A stretch of 64,000 nt of DNA from Clostridiales bacterium (GTDB lineage: Bacteria; Bacillota; Clostridia; Saccharofermentanales; Saccharofermentanaceae): contig JAFSPU010000012.1 of assembly GCA_017451265.1 (NCBI GenBank), forward strand, positions 124,001 to 188,000, in the 5' to 3' direction. The translations under genes and the position numbers were made by a program. The notes beneath the pieces were generated by a model that saw nothing but the letters and a program-made list of their open reading frames with translations, made no database searches and was not told the DNA's origin. Below are positions 10,019 through 20,200 of this stretch, piece by piece. Position 1 is the stretch's first letter; the number at the start of each line of letters is the position of its first letter.

Positions 10019-10891
10019 ATGAAAAAGAACATTTTTACTAAGAAGGTAACAACAGCAATAATAGCAGGTGCATTGGCACTTTCATTCGCAGGATGCTCGG
10101 CTGATGAGCCTACGGCAGATGTAAATGCTGCAGAGGCTTCAGCAGTTGCAGAGGGTGAGACAGTAGTATTAAGAGGTATCGTTGATCTTGTACCTCACTC
10201 TGAGATCATTGAGCATGTAGCACCTCAGCTTGAGGAGCAGGGTATCCACATCGAGCTCGTATCAACAGCAGCAGATGCTACTACTAACGAGAGACTTGCA
10301 TCTGGCGAGATCGACTTCAACTACTTCCAGCACCTGCCTTATCTCGAGAGCGAGAACGAAGCTAACGGTTATGATCTCGTAAGCGCAGGAGGAATCCACA
10401 TCGAGCCTATCACAGCTTACTCCGATCTCTACACTTCCGTAGATGAAGTTCCCGACAATGCAGTAGTTGCCATCCCTAACGACGGTACAAACGAGTACAG
10501 AGCTCTTCTCATCCTTGAGCAGAACGGCTTCATCGTTCTCGACGATGCTGCAAGAGATTCACTGTCCGCTTCCGTAGCCGACATCGTTGAATATGTAAGA
10601 CCTATCGAGATCGTAGAGATCGACTCCGCGCAGATCATCCCTACAAGAGACGACTACGATTTCTTCATCACAAATACCAATAAGGCGCTCGAGGCGGGTA
10701 TCGATTCCGCGAAGCTCTTCAGTGAAGGCGAAGACAGCCCTTATGCAAATATCATAGCTATCAGAGCCGAAGATGCGAACAATCCCGCTATCCAGGCTCT
10801 TGTAGAAGTACTTCTGTCCGAAGAGACTCAGCAGTGGATCGCAGACAACTATAACGGAGCCGTCATCCCCGTTATCGATCTGGGTAACTGA
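10019..10891 (+). CDS. MetQ/NlpA-like substrate-binding lipoprotein
   Basis: A 290-residue lipoprotein with a positively charged N-terminus, hydrophobic stretch and lipobox LSFAGC. The mature part shows the NlpA/MetQ signature: VPHSEIIEHVAPQLEEQGI, then GEIDFNYFQHLPYLESENE. MetQ proteins bind L- or D-methionine. Here it would feed the importer linked to the nitrogenase-like enzyme. The typical substrate pocket cannot be confirmed by eye, so a methylated sulfur compound, a sulfonate or a cysteine derivative also remain possible. A GAGGAG ribosome site precedes it. Confidence 0.87.
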   Translation: MKKNIFTKKVTTAIIAGALALSFAGCSADEPTADVNAAEASAVAEGETVVLRGIVDLVPHSEIIEHVAPQLEEQGIHIELVSTAADATTNERLASGEIDFNYFQHLPYLESENEANGYDLVSAGGIHIEPITAYSDLYTSVDEVPDNAVVAIPNDGTNEYRALLILEQNGFIVLDDAARDSLSASVADIVEYVRPIEIVEIDSAQIIPTRDDYDFFITNTNKALEAGIDSAKLFSEGEDSPYANIIAIRAEDANNPAIQALVEVLLSEETQQWIADNYNGAVIPVIDLGN

Positions 10892-10896
10892 TCAAC

Positions 10897-11427
10897 TTGA
10901 GTATCATCAAGACAAAGTACGGTGATCTCCTACCGTGCAGCGGTGCTTCCGATTACAGGAAGAAAAACCGCTGCGCGGTTTTATATTATGATTCCGGTGC
11001 CGTAAGAAGCGTTTACTTGGAGGAGCCGTCTGTGCTTTCTTTTCCCGCGGGTTCTTTTCAGGCAGAGCTTATCACCTTCTACGAAGACGGCAGCGCGAAA
11101 AGGATATTTCCCCTGTACGGACAGACCACCGCATACTGGAGCATTGAGGAGGAGATGGAGAATGCTCCTTACTATGACTTTAATATTGCAGGCGAGGTCC
11201 TGCACATAAGACCTCAGTGCATTTATTTCTATCCTTCGGGAAAGATCCGCAGTATAACTCTCTGGCCGGGCGATGAGATCAGCGTTAACACTCCCGCCGG
11301 TATTATCCGCACGAGGCTTGGTGTCGAGCTTTATGAGAGCGGTAAGATACGAAGTATTCAGCCTTATAATGTATATAAACCTTTGATGATGCATGCGGAG
11401 AATGCATCACTTGCTTTTCCCGAATAA
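10897..11427 (+). CDS. Unknown protein with four SGK/DGS-type repeats
   Basis: A 176-residue protein starting with TTG, five bases after the MetQ-like stop. I do not recognise the family. It contains four short repeats: YYDSGAVRSV, FYEDGSAKRI, FYPSGKIRSI and LYESGKIRSI. They resemble MORN/YwqK-type beta-hairpin repeats. No signal peptide or membrane segment is seen. A segment IRPQCIYFYPSG precedes the third repeat. Its position as last gene of the nitrogenase-like run suggests a linked accessory or sensor role, but nothing shows a function. The TTG start is uncertain. Confidence 0.65.
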   Translation: MSIIKTKYGDLLPCSGASDYRKKNRCAVLYYDSGAVRSVYLEEPSVLSFPAGSFQAELITFYEDGSAKRIFPLYGQTTAYWSIEEEMENAPYYDFNIAGEVLHIRPQCIYFYPSGKIRSITLWPGDEISVNTPAGIIRTRLGVELYESGKIRSIQPYNVYKPLMMHAENASLAFPE

Positions 11428-11444
11428 TGAGCTCCCTTCAATAA

Positions 11445-11591
11445 GTGTTAGAATACTTACCGGAGGGGATACAGGAAGAAGTAAAGATACCTGCAGGCAG
11501 GATGCCGTTACCTGATGAGGTGGAACTTATCAAAATAGGCGTGGGTGCGGTGTGGTGCGCAGTTACGCTTTCGCTTAAGGATCTGAAGTAA
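11445..11591 (+). CDS. Possible small ORF or gene remnant (48 aa)
   Basis: A frame starting at GTG reads VLEYLPEGIQEEVKIPAG, continues through PLPDEVELIKIGVGAVW and ends in TLSLKDLK. The composition looks protein-like, but there is no ribosome site and a stop lies just before the GTG. It could be a short gene or the remains of a longer one whose start was lost. Otherwise the 178-base gap shows only the ribosome site of the next gene. Confidence 0.25.
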   Translation: MLEYLPEGIQEEVKIPAGRMPLPDEVELIKIGVGAVWCAVTLSLKDLK

Positions 11592-11604
11592 TAGGGGGAT
11601 AGAA

Positions 11605-12633
11605 ATGGAAACAACAAACAGGAAAAGATTGTGGATCTACATCGCCATCGCATACGGCGTCGCGGCAGTTATGACGTTATTCATGGCGATAGGTAAGGGC
11701 AGAGACGTTGACCTTACGGCTTTCGTTAACGTGCAGATGATGTACCCCGCGTGCGGTGTCATCTTGGGTAAGCTCATCGCGAAGAAAGACGGCGAGAAGC
11801 TTCCCCTGGGGCTTTACATTACTACACTCATCACGACAGGTCTCATGATGCTGCTGGCACTCGTGTCGATCATCATTCCGATGGAGCCTATGGATATGTC
11901 GGAGCCGCCGATGGATATATGGAATCTGATGTCACAGATGGTATTGATTCCGGCATCGGTCGTAGCTTACGTCTTCACCTGGACGTGCAGCAAGGAAAGC
12001 AGAAGACTTAACGGTCTTAGCCGTAACAACATCAAGTGGAGCGTTATTCTGGTAGTCATATTCACAGCGCTGACTTTCGCGAGGATCATCATCCCAAATC
12101 TTATCGTAGGAAACGGTCTGCAGCCGTTGATAGAGGCTTTGTCAGAACCTATGGTTCTAATGACTCTTCTGGTTCTTCCGGTTAATTTCTTTATGACATG
12201 GATCGCATTCTTCGGTGAGGAATACGGATGGAGATATTATCTTCAGCCTGTTATGCAGAATAAGTTCGGCAAACGTATCGGAGTGTTGCTTTTAGGTCTC
12301 GTATGGGCTGTATGGCACATCGGTGTAGACTTCATGTATTACACCACCACAGACGGCCCTCAGATGTTTGTGGAGCAGATAATCGCCTGTGTGGCATTCG
12401 CGATTTTCTTCGGATACGCATACATGAAGACCAACAATATCTGGGTGCCTGTGATCATGCATTATATCAACAACAATCTGGGAGTCCTTTTCAACGGCGG
12501 TACAGCTCAGGACCAGCATGTGGCATGGAGCGACCTGCCTCTCTTACTTGTCGCACTTCTTCCCATGATCATCTTTATACTTATGCCTGTATTTAATAAG
12601 AAATCTGACAGTAACAATAGTCTGATAGAATAA
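11605..12633 (+). CDS. CPBP family intramembrane metalloprotease
   Basis: A 342-residue membrane protein with about eight hydrophobic segments. The CPBP (Abi) motifs are all present: FFGEEYGWRYYL (EExxxR), GLVWAVWHIGVDF (FxxxH-like, with His) and MHYINNN (HxxxN). Such proteases are homologous to Rce1 and in Firmicutes are often linked to bacteriocin self-immunity or processing. It lies just upstream of a two-subunit ABC exporter, which supports a peptide-related job. The ribosome site is GGGGG. Confidence 0.85.
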   Translation: METTNRKRLWIYIAIAYGVAAVMTLFMAIGKGRDVDLTAFVNVQMMYPACGVILGKLIAKKDGEKLPLGLYITTLITTGLMMLLALVSIIIPMEPMDMSEPPMDIWNLMSQMVLIPASVVAYVFTWTCSKESRRLNGLSRNNIKWSVILVVIFTALTFARIIIPNLIVGNGLQPLIEALSEPMVLMTLLVLPVNFFMTWIAFFGEEYGWRYYLQPVMQNKFGKRIGVLLLGLVWAVWHIGVDFMYYTTTDGPQMFVEQIIACVAFAIFFGYAYMKTNNIWVPVIMHYINNNLGVLFNGGTAQDQHVAWSDLPLLLVALLPMIIFILMPVFNKKSDSNNSLIE

Positions 12634-12637
12634 GGGC

Positions 12638-14470
12638 ATGAGTTCGAAGAATAAAGACAGTTCGTTAAGACATCTACTATATGCTATGAAACAGATATGG
12701 GAAGCAGATAAACTGCTTCTCGTATTTACTTTGTTCAAGAATTCGATCGAGCAGGTCTTCTATGTATTCTTCTTTGTTTACCTGACAAAGTACATCTTCA
12801 ACTGCATCGAGAATAATATCGAGTACAGCCGCCTGTTTTGGTTCCTTGTGATCGCTTGCTCGGGTCACATCTGCATCCACTTCATCTGCGGCTGGTATGA
12901 GACCTATAGGAAGATCAAGACGCCCGAGGTCTACAGGCATATCTTCCACAGAGTAATCGATCTGTCCGACACACTCGAACTTAAAGACTACGAGTCGCCC
13001 GAGTTCTACGACAAGTATGCGCGAGCTCTCGATAACTGCGTTGATCAGGCGATGAACATCGCGATCAAGACGGGAGTATATATCGGTAATGTTATCTCCA
13101 CTATCATGTCTGTATTTATCGCAGTCACGGTCGATCCCGCTTTCCTCGTGTTCCTGATCGTTCCTATGATCGTGAGCCTCTACTTCGGCAAGAAGAATGC
13201 CAAGACGAACTTCGAGCGTGAGAAGGCAATCACCCGTGACAAGCGTACGGCAGAATATGTTAAGCGCGTTTACTACGAGAAGAAATATGCCGCTGAGGTA
13301 AGGCTCTACGATGTTAACGACCTGATGCTTCAGAAGCAGGAAGATGCCGTTAATAAGATGGAGCAGGTCTCGCTCGGATACAGGATGAAGACCGCCTTCT
13401 ATTCGTTCATCATGAAGGGAAGTTATTCGATCTTCGCAGGAATACTCGCATACTTCTATGTAGTGTTCCGCGTTAAGTACGGCAACGTCGCTGACGTCTC
13501 GAGTTATGTCGCCATGATCACCGCAATGTCGTTCTCCACCAATCAGCTTAAGTCCGCCGTGGAGAACAGGATCTATATCTTTAACGAGTCGAAGCTTTTC
13601 GAGAACCTGGAAGAGTTCCTTGAGCAGGACAGAAAGCCGAAGGAAGAGAAGATCGTGCTTAACGAGATCGAATCGGTTGAGCTTAAGAACGTGACTTTCA
13701 CATACCCCGGTGCGAATACGCCTACCATTAACGGCGTCAGCTTCAAGTGGAGTAAGGGCGAGAAGATAGCCATCGTAGGCTACAACGGTGCCGGCAAGAC
13801 GACGCTCATCAAGCTTCTCATGGGGCTCTACCCCGTGACGGAGGGTCAGATCCTTGTAAACGGCATCGACATCAACGAGATCGACCTCGATGTGTACCGC
13901 GACAGATTCGGCACGGTCTTCCAGGACCTTCAGGTGTTCGCGATGACACTTTCTGAGAACGTTCTCATGCGAAGACCCGAGGGCGAGGAAGACTACGTGA
14001 AAGTACGAAAAGCACTCGAGGACGCACAGTTCGACTGCGGGCACAGAGGCCTTACCAAGGGGCTCGATACAGTAATAAGCCGCGAGTTCGACGAGGAGGG
14101 TTTTGTTCCTTCCGGCGGACAGGCGCAGAAGATCGCCATCGCGAGAGTTTTCGCCGCGCAGCCTGACATGGTAATCCTCGATGAGCCTTCGTCGGCTCTC
14201 GATCCGCTTGCCGAGTACAACATGTACCGCAACATGATGAAGCTGTCCGAGGGCAAGGGCGTCATCTTCATCTCGCACAGACTGTCGTCCGCGAGAATGG
14301 CTGATGAGATCTACCTTGTGAAGGACGGTAAGATCATGGAGCGGGGAACGCATGCGCAGATGATGGCGCTTAACGGTTACTATCACGAGATGTTTATGCT
14401 GCAGGCCGAGAACTATCAGGACAGCCTGCCCGAAGAGATCATGAAAGGAGCTGCTGCTTTCTATGGCTGA
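12638..14470 (+). CDS. ABC exporter subunit 1 (fused permease-ATPase)
   Basis: A 610-residue protein: six-helix exporter domain (about residues 20-320) and an ATPase domain with Walker A GYNGAGKTT, signature PSGGQAQKIAIAR, Walker B MVILDEPSSALDP and H-loop FISHRLSS. The first signature residue is Pro rather than Leu, a mild deviation. It forms an obvious heterodimer with the following gene, whose start overlaps its stop by eight bases. The pair resembles MsbA/BmrCD-type exporters of lipids, drugs or peptides. The substrate is unknown; the adjacent CPBP protease hints at a peptide. Confidence 0.88.
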   Translation: MSSKNKDSSLRHLLYAMKQIWEADKLLLVFTLFKNSIEQVFYVFFFVYLTKYIFNCIENNIEYSRLFWFLVIACSGHICIHFICGWYETYRKIKTPEVYRHIFHRVIDLSDTLELKDYESPEFYDKYARALDNCVDQAMNIAIKTGVYIGNVISTIMSVFIAVTVDPAFLVFLIVPMIVSLYFGKKNAKTNFEREKAITRDKRTAEYVKRVYYEKKYAAEVRLYDVNDLMLQKQEDAVNKMEQVSLGYRMKTAFYSFIMKGSYSIFAGILAYFYVVFRVKYGNVADVSSYVAMITAMSFSTNQLKSAVENRIYIFNESKLFENLEEFLEQDRKPKEEKIVLNEIESVELKNVTFTYPGANTPTINGVSFKWSKGEKIAIVGYNGAGKTTLIKLLMGLYPVTEGQILVNGIDINEIDLDVYRDRFGTVFQDLQVFAMTLSENVLMRRPEGEEDYVKVRKALEDAQFDCGHRGLTKGLDTVISREFDEEGFVPSGGQAQKIAIARVFAAQPDMVILDEPSSALDPLAEYNMYRNMMKLSEGKGVIFISHRLSSARMADEIYLVKDGKIMERGTHAQMMALNGYYHEMFMLQAENYQDSLPEEIMKGAAAFYG

Positions 14471-16274
14471 GAAAGAAAACAACATCTCCATCAAGCGTAT
14501 TGTTCAGAACGCTTTCTTCATGATCAAGTATGCTTCGCACTACGATAAGCCCCTTATCACGCGCATCATGGTGCTCTTTATCCTGTCCAAGGCTGGTAAA
14601 GCTATCAACGATACTTTCATCCTTAAGATGATCATCAATGGTCTTACGGGCAAGGCGGAGTTCTCGTCCATGATCGTTCTCCTTCTTATCTCGCTCGTGC
14701 TTGTTGTGTGCCTTGAGTGGATCAACCAGCTGATCGACGAGTGGTCGAAGGCGAAGCTGATTAAGCTCAGTGGCACGATCCAAAGAGACCTTATCGAGAA
14801 CAACAGTAAGATGGATCTTATCTACTACGATGATCCCGAATACTACAACACATATGTTATCGTTGCTGGCAACGCAGATACGGCGATAGAGCAGACCGTC
14901 ATGGTCGTAAGCAAGACGATCGGAGGCATTGTCGCATTGGCTATCGCTTCCGCCATGATCTTCACGATCGATCCGCTCCTCGCGGTATTCCCGATCGCAG
15001 GCTTCACGGTAAACCTGCTGACCCGCTTCAAGATAGAGCAGCTGCAGTACAGCTGGGATGTCGCGAATAAGACTGCGATACGTAAGGCGAACTATTCGCA
15101 GCGCGTCTTCTATCAGCCCGAGTATGCCAAGGAGTGCAAGCTCACGGACGTTAAGGTCCCGCTGAAACAGCAGTTCGATGACGCGCTTGATGAGGCGACG
15201 GCGGCGGGCAGAAAGTACGGACCTAAGCTTACATGGATCTCGCTTATCAACTGGATCTCGGTATTCACGGTATTCTCGTTCTTCGCGATCCCTGCGTACT
15301 TAGGCTACCTCGCGCTTGTGCTTCGTAAAATCGCATTGGGCGATGTCGCTTCCGGTAATAACGCATCGAACTACATAAGAAGCAATCTTAATGAGATCAA
15401 CTTCTGCCTCGTAGATTTCCAGCAGATCGGTCAGTATGCGGAGAAGTTCAGACAGATGCTCGACTATAAGCCGGTTATCGAGAAGGCGGACGGACTGACG
15501 CCTGAGGCAGGTGCTGCGGCGTTGACGCTCGAGGATGTATCTTTCCGTTATCCGCACTCCGAGAAGGAGACGTTAAGCAACATAAATCTTGAGATCAAGC
15601 CCGGCGAGAAGATCGCCATCGTTGGCGAGAACGGCGCGGGCAAGACTACCTTCGTTAAGCTTTTGATGAGGCTTTACGACATCACTTCAGGAAGCATAAA
15701 GTACGACGGTCACGACATCCGTGAATACGCGACAGACGAGTACCGTAAGAAGATCGGTGCGGTCTTCCAGGACTACAACATCTATGCCGCGTCTCTTGCC
15801 GAGAATGTCCTTATGCGTAAAGTATCGGAAGAAGATGCAGACACCGTAGTTAAGGCGCTCGAGAAGGCGGACTTCGGAAAGAAACTGAAGAAGCTTCCCG
15901 ACGGCATCAACACGCAGTTAACCAAGGAGTTCAGCGAGGAAGGCACGAACCTGTCAGGCGGTGAGAGCCAGAAGGTCGCGATCTCGAGAATCTTCGCAGG
16001 TTCCGGCGACAGGACGATATCGATTCTCGACGAGCCTTCGTCCGCGCTCGATCCGGTCTCGGAATATAAACTTAACAAGAACCTCATCGAGAATGCCAAG
16101 AATGACACGATCATCTTCATCTCGCACAGACTGTCCACCACCAGGATGGCTGACAGGATCTACCTTTTCGAGCAGGGCACGATAAAAGAGCAGGGTACGC
16201 ACGACGAGCTGATGGCGCTTAATGGCCGATACCGTGAGATGTTCGACCGCCAGGCGCAGAACTATATTGTCTGA
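14463..16274 (+). CDS. ABC exporter subunit 2 (fused permease-ATPase)
   Basis: A 603-residue partner of the previous subunit with the same domain order. The ATPase domain has Walker A GENGAGKTT, signature LSGGESQKVAISR, Walker B SILDEPSSALDP and FISHRLSTTRMAD. Both subunits keep the catalytic Glu after Walker B, so both ATP sites may be active, unlike many asymmetric exporters. Overlap with subunit 1 indicates coupled translation. It ends two bases before the stop of the opposite-strand methyltransferase, with no obvious terminator between them. Confidence 0.88.
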   Translation: MAEKENNISIKRIVQNAFFMIKYASHYDKPLITRIMVLFILSKAGKAINDTFILKMIINGLTGKAEFSSMIVLLLISLVLVVCLEWINQLIDEWSKAKLIKLSGTIQRDLIENNSKMDLIYYDDPEYYNTYVIVAGNADTAIEQTVMVVSKTIGGIVALAIASAMIFTIDPLLAVFPIAGFTVNLLTRFKIEQLQYSWDVANKTAIRKANYSQRVFYQPEYAKECKLTDVKVPLKQQFDDALDEATAAGRKYGPKLTWISLINWISVFTVFSFFAIPAYLGYLALVLRKIALGDVASGNNASNYIRSNLNEINFCLVDFQQIGQYAEKFRQMLDYKPVIEKADGLTPEAGAAALTLEDVSFRYPHSEKETLSNINLEIKPGEKIAIVGENGAGKTTFVKLLMRLYDITSGSIKYDGHDIREYATDEYRKKIGAVFQDYNIYAASLAENVLMRKVSEEDADTVVKALEKADFGKKLKKLPDGINTQLTKEFSEEGTNLSGGESQKVAISRIFAGSGDRTISILDEPSSALDPVSEYKLNKNLIENAKNDTIIFISHRLSTTRMADRIYLFEQGTIKEQGTHDELMALNGRYREMFDRQAQNYIV

Positions 16275-16276
16275 TC

Positions 16277-17005
16277 TTACTTTCGTGCAGTGATGCCGTA
16301 ACACCATCTTTGAAGTCTGATGAGGCCGCTTACCGTGTTGCGTGCGATGTATTCGTCAAGAAGCGCATCGTCGGGTGCGCCTTCGAGGATCGGAACTTTT
16401 GTCAGGAATCCTTTGAACGCCTCTCTGTCCTTGAAGTAATCGCGCTCGCATATCGGTACCAGTGTCACGTCGTTGAAGCCCGCGCGTATCACGTTCTCGT
16501 AGTCGGTGATGCTGACGGGCACAGGATTATTCCAGCCCTGTCCGCCGCCGAAGATCATCTTTAGTTCCCAGCAGTCGTACTTGTCTACGCCTCTCATCAG
16601 AAGGTGTCCTCCGGGCTTGAGGCAGCGGTGGATCTGAACCGGGTCCGTTATGGTGTGACGCGCTACCACCACATCGTAGTACTCATCCGGCACATCCATC
16701 TTCAAGTTGTCCATCACGCGGAAAGTGATGTCTTTTCTTCCGCTTGCCTCAAGATTTCTGTTCGCAGTCGCGATCATCTGAGGCGAGTAATCCGTCGCGG
16801 TGATCCCGGCACACTCGGGGTAATTCGCGATGACCTTCTCGCCGCCTCCGGTGCCGAGGTCAAGGACGCGGGAATCCTTTGTCACCAGTGTGCGCAGGAC
16901 ATCATAAAGATCCCAGTCTGTCAGACTCTCGGAACGGATGTCGAACTCATCGAACTTCCAGGAAGCGAGTCTTTCATAGTAGTCAAAATAGTTGTCGTGA
17001 AGCAT
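16277..17005 (-). CDS. Class I SAM-dependent methyltransferase
   Basis: A 242-residue methyltransferase. Motif I is VLDLGTGGGEKV; motif II region ITATDYSPQMIATA binds SAM; post-motif DVVVARHTITDP and LKPGGHLLMRGV complete the fold. The substrate is unknown; small-molecule methyltransferases of the UbiE/Methyltransf_11 kind look similar. I chose the ATG at 17005 because GGAGGT lies nine bases upstream of it; a longer frame to 17071 runs through that site. It is transcribed alone on the minus strand, converging on the ABC exporter. Confidence 0.85.
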   Translation of the reverse strand: MLHDNYFDYYERLASWKFDEFDIRSESLTDWDLYDVLRTLVTKDSRVLDLGTGGGEKVIANYPECAGITATDYSPQMIATANRNLEASGRKDITFRVMDNLKMDVPDEYYDVVVARHTITDPVQIHRCLKPGGHLLMRGVDKYDCWELKMIFGGGQGWNNPVPVSITDYENVIRAGFNDVTLVPICERDYFKDREAFKGFLTKVPILEGAPDDALLDEYIARNTVSGLIRLQRWCYGITARK

Positions 17006-17250
17006 AAAAATAGAACCTCCTTTCACGAACAGCAAAAAACTTGCGCCGTAGCGCTGTGCTTTGTCATTCATGATGAGATTCTGAGGTTCTTATCATTATT
17101 AACCCCGCCCGTAAGAGCGTCGCGGCAACGGAACGCGAATAACTAATTGATCCGTTACTCCTTTATCGTAATGCCTGATGAGTACTAAGTCAACAAACAA
17201 AGCTCATACGGGTTTACAGAAAGTTTCTACCAAAAACCTATGTTGGCTAC

Positions 17251-17265
17251 TACAATGTATGTATG
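17251..17265 (+). promoter_or_regulatory. -10 box placed for a leaderless hybrid kinase mRNA
   Basis: TACAAT (17251-17256) ends six bases before the ATG of the kinase gene, and no ribosome site is visible upstream of that ATG. Transcription would start at or next to the A of the start codon. The -35 region is weak. The same geometry occurs at two response regulators in this window. Confidence 0.45.
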
Positions 17266-20200
17266 GCCATTATTTTAAGAAGTACCCGTAAGACTATAGT
17301 GAGAATTATCAGCATCATGATGACAGTCATGATGCTGTTGCCTGTAACGGTTAATTCCTCTGCGAACGACATCGTTCGTATCGGTTACTACGAGCAGGAA
17401 GTTTTCCAGGAGGGCGCTTCTGATGACGAAGTCAAGACCGGTTATGCCTATGAGTATTATCAGAAGCTTTCTGAATACACAGGATGGCAGTATGAATATG
17501 TGTACGGAGAGTTCGGCGATCTGTATCAGATGCTTCTGGACGGAGACATCGATTTTCTGGCTGGTCTGGCTTACAGGGACGAGCGCGCAGATATAATCGG
17601 TTATCCCGATTCTCCTATGGGCAATGAGACGTATAGTCTCGTTAAGCATGAAGATGATATAGATATTACCCTTGATCCTTCCACGCTGAACGGTCGAAGA
17701 ATAGGTGTATTGGACAGTGCCATGGTGGAAGTGCTCCGGACTTATCTTGATGAGCATTCTATCCAGGCCGAGGTGGTCACTTTCCGTGATTATGAACCTC
17801 TATTTGAGGCTTTTGACACTCACGATATTGATATCCTTGCAGCTGAAGGTGACGGAGCGTACGGCAGAGATCATGCTGAGGTTCTCTGTCCTTTCGGTAC
17901 ATCGGATTATTATCTTTGTGTCAACATAGCAAGGCCTGATCTTCTGGCTCAGCTTAATGCAGCTCAGGCAGAACTTGCTGTCAATGAGCCGAACTATATC
18001 AATACACTTCGTAACAGATATTATCCGGTAAGCATATCAAGTCGTGCCCTGTCGGAGGCTGAGAGAGATTGGCTGGCGAATAACAATGAGCTCACAGTAG
18101 GATACCTGAACAACTATCTGCCATATAGTGATACGGATGAAGCAGGCGGGGTAACAGGTCTTATCAGGGATCTTCTTCCTCGTATGCTCGAAGAACTCGG
18201 GCTTACGGATATGTCGGTATCTTATGTCGGTTATGACAGTTATGATGCAATGATCTCTGATCTTGAAAGCGGAACGATCGATACTGCGTTCCCAGTAGGC
18301 GGCGGTCTGTACTATTCTGAGGAGAACGGTATATTCCAGTCGGCGCCTGTTGTATCGGCTTCGACCGAGCTCGTGTATTCAGGAGATTTTTCCGATCTGA
18401 CTACTCAGAGCTTTGCGGTCAATGAGAATAACCGGATGCAGTACTACTTTGTAGTAACTTACTATCCTGATGCACAAGTCGTGTTCTATCCGTCGATCGA
18501 TGCGTGTCTTGAGGCTGTACGCAGAGGTGAGGTCGGATGTACGACGCTTAACGGACTTCGCGCTAACGACATACTGAGAAACAGCCGTTACAACGGTCTG
18601 TCCTTGCTGCAGACATCATATGAGGATGACAGATGCTTCGGTGTTCAGATAGGAAATCCGGGACTGCTCAGGCTTCTTAACCGCGGAGTCAGTCTGCTGG
18701 GTCAGGACTATGCGCAGAATCTTGCATTCAGATATACCAATCAGCTTTACTCTTATTCCGTCATCGACATGATCCGTAACAACATGACGTTCTTCGGATC
18801 GGCAATCGTCATAATAGCGACTGTAATCATTATATTACTCATACGCGACAAGAGACGCTCAAAGCGTGAGATCATGAACAAGGAAGAAGCGCGTAGGGAG
18901 CTCGAGGAAGCCAATAAGGAACTTCTTAAGCAGCAGCATCAAAGAGAACAGCAGGACAAGATGATCACTGCACTTGCTTCGGATTACAGAAGCGTATATC
19001 ACATTGATCTGGATAAAGATGATGCCGTGTGCTACAGAGCGGACCCGACTGATTCCGAACAGACTAAGGAAGGCGTTCATTTTCCTTATCTTGAGCGCTT
19101 CACATGGTATGCCGAGAATAAGGTGGCAGAAAGCTACCGTGAGGGATTCCTTAAGTTTATAGATCCTGATAATGTGCGTGAAGCTTTGGCCGATAATGTG
19201 ATCATCGTTTACCGTTATCTTGCCGTAAGCGGCGGTAAGGAATACTACGAGATGATCCGTATGGCGGGGGAGCGCCATCCCGGTGAACGAGATGACAATA
19301 AGGTTCACACGGTGGGCCTCGGACTTACGGTAATAGACGAAGAGATGCGTGAGGCGATGGCTAAGAATCAGGCTCTTGCTGAGGCTCTCGAGGTAGCGGA
19401 GCAGGCTAACAAGGCCAAGACTTCATTCTTGTCGAGCATGAGCCATGAGATCCGTACGCCTATGAACGCGGTAATAGGTCTTAACAGTCTTGCACTCCGT
19501 GATGAGACTTTATCTGATGAGACAAGAGAATATCTTGAGAAGATCGGTGACAGTGCGCACCACTTGTTGGGCCTTATCAATGACATCCTCGACATGAGCA
19601 GAATAGAATCCGGCCATCTGATTATCCGTAAAGAGGAATTCTCATTCAGAAATCTTCTCGAGCAGATTAACACAATGGTTATGTATCAGTGCGAAGAGAA
19701 GGGTCTTAAGTATGAGTGCCGTATTGTCGGCGGTGCGAGTGATTACTATATCGGCGACGATATGAAGTTGAAGCAGGTGCTCATCAACATTCTTTCCAAC
19801 GCCATAAAGTTTACCGAGGCTCCCGGAAGCATAGTTTTTGCTGTGGAGCGCACGGCAGTATATGGTGATCATTCCACGATAAAGTTCAGCGTGAAGGACA
19901 CAGGTATCGGAATTGACGAAGCGTATCTGCCCCGGTTGTTTGATCCGTTTACACAGGAAGACAGCAGCCGCAGCAACAAATACGGAAGTACCGGCCTCGG
20001 CCCGGCGATAACGAAGAATCTTGTCGAGCTTATGAATGGTACGATCTCCGTTGAATCCACAAAGGGTGAAGGAACGGAGTTTACGGTAGTCCTGACTTTG
20101 ACCAACAGCGATCATCTGAATGCTTCTGTCAGCATGGTCGATCCGAAGGATATGAAGATACTTGTTGTCGATGATGAGGAGATTGCAGCGGAGCACGCAA

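Noticed and set aside
12677..14494. A 605-codon open frame on the minus strand opposite ABC exporter subunit 1.
   Set aside because: The plus-strand frame encodes a full exporter with Walker motifs. The antisense frame has no known motif and results from codon bias.
11605..16274. A bacteriocin biosynthesis cluster.
   Set aside because: A CPBP protease and an exporter are present, but no precursor peptide or modification enzyme could be found around them.
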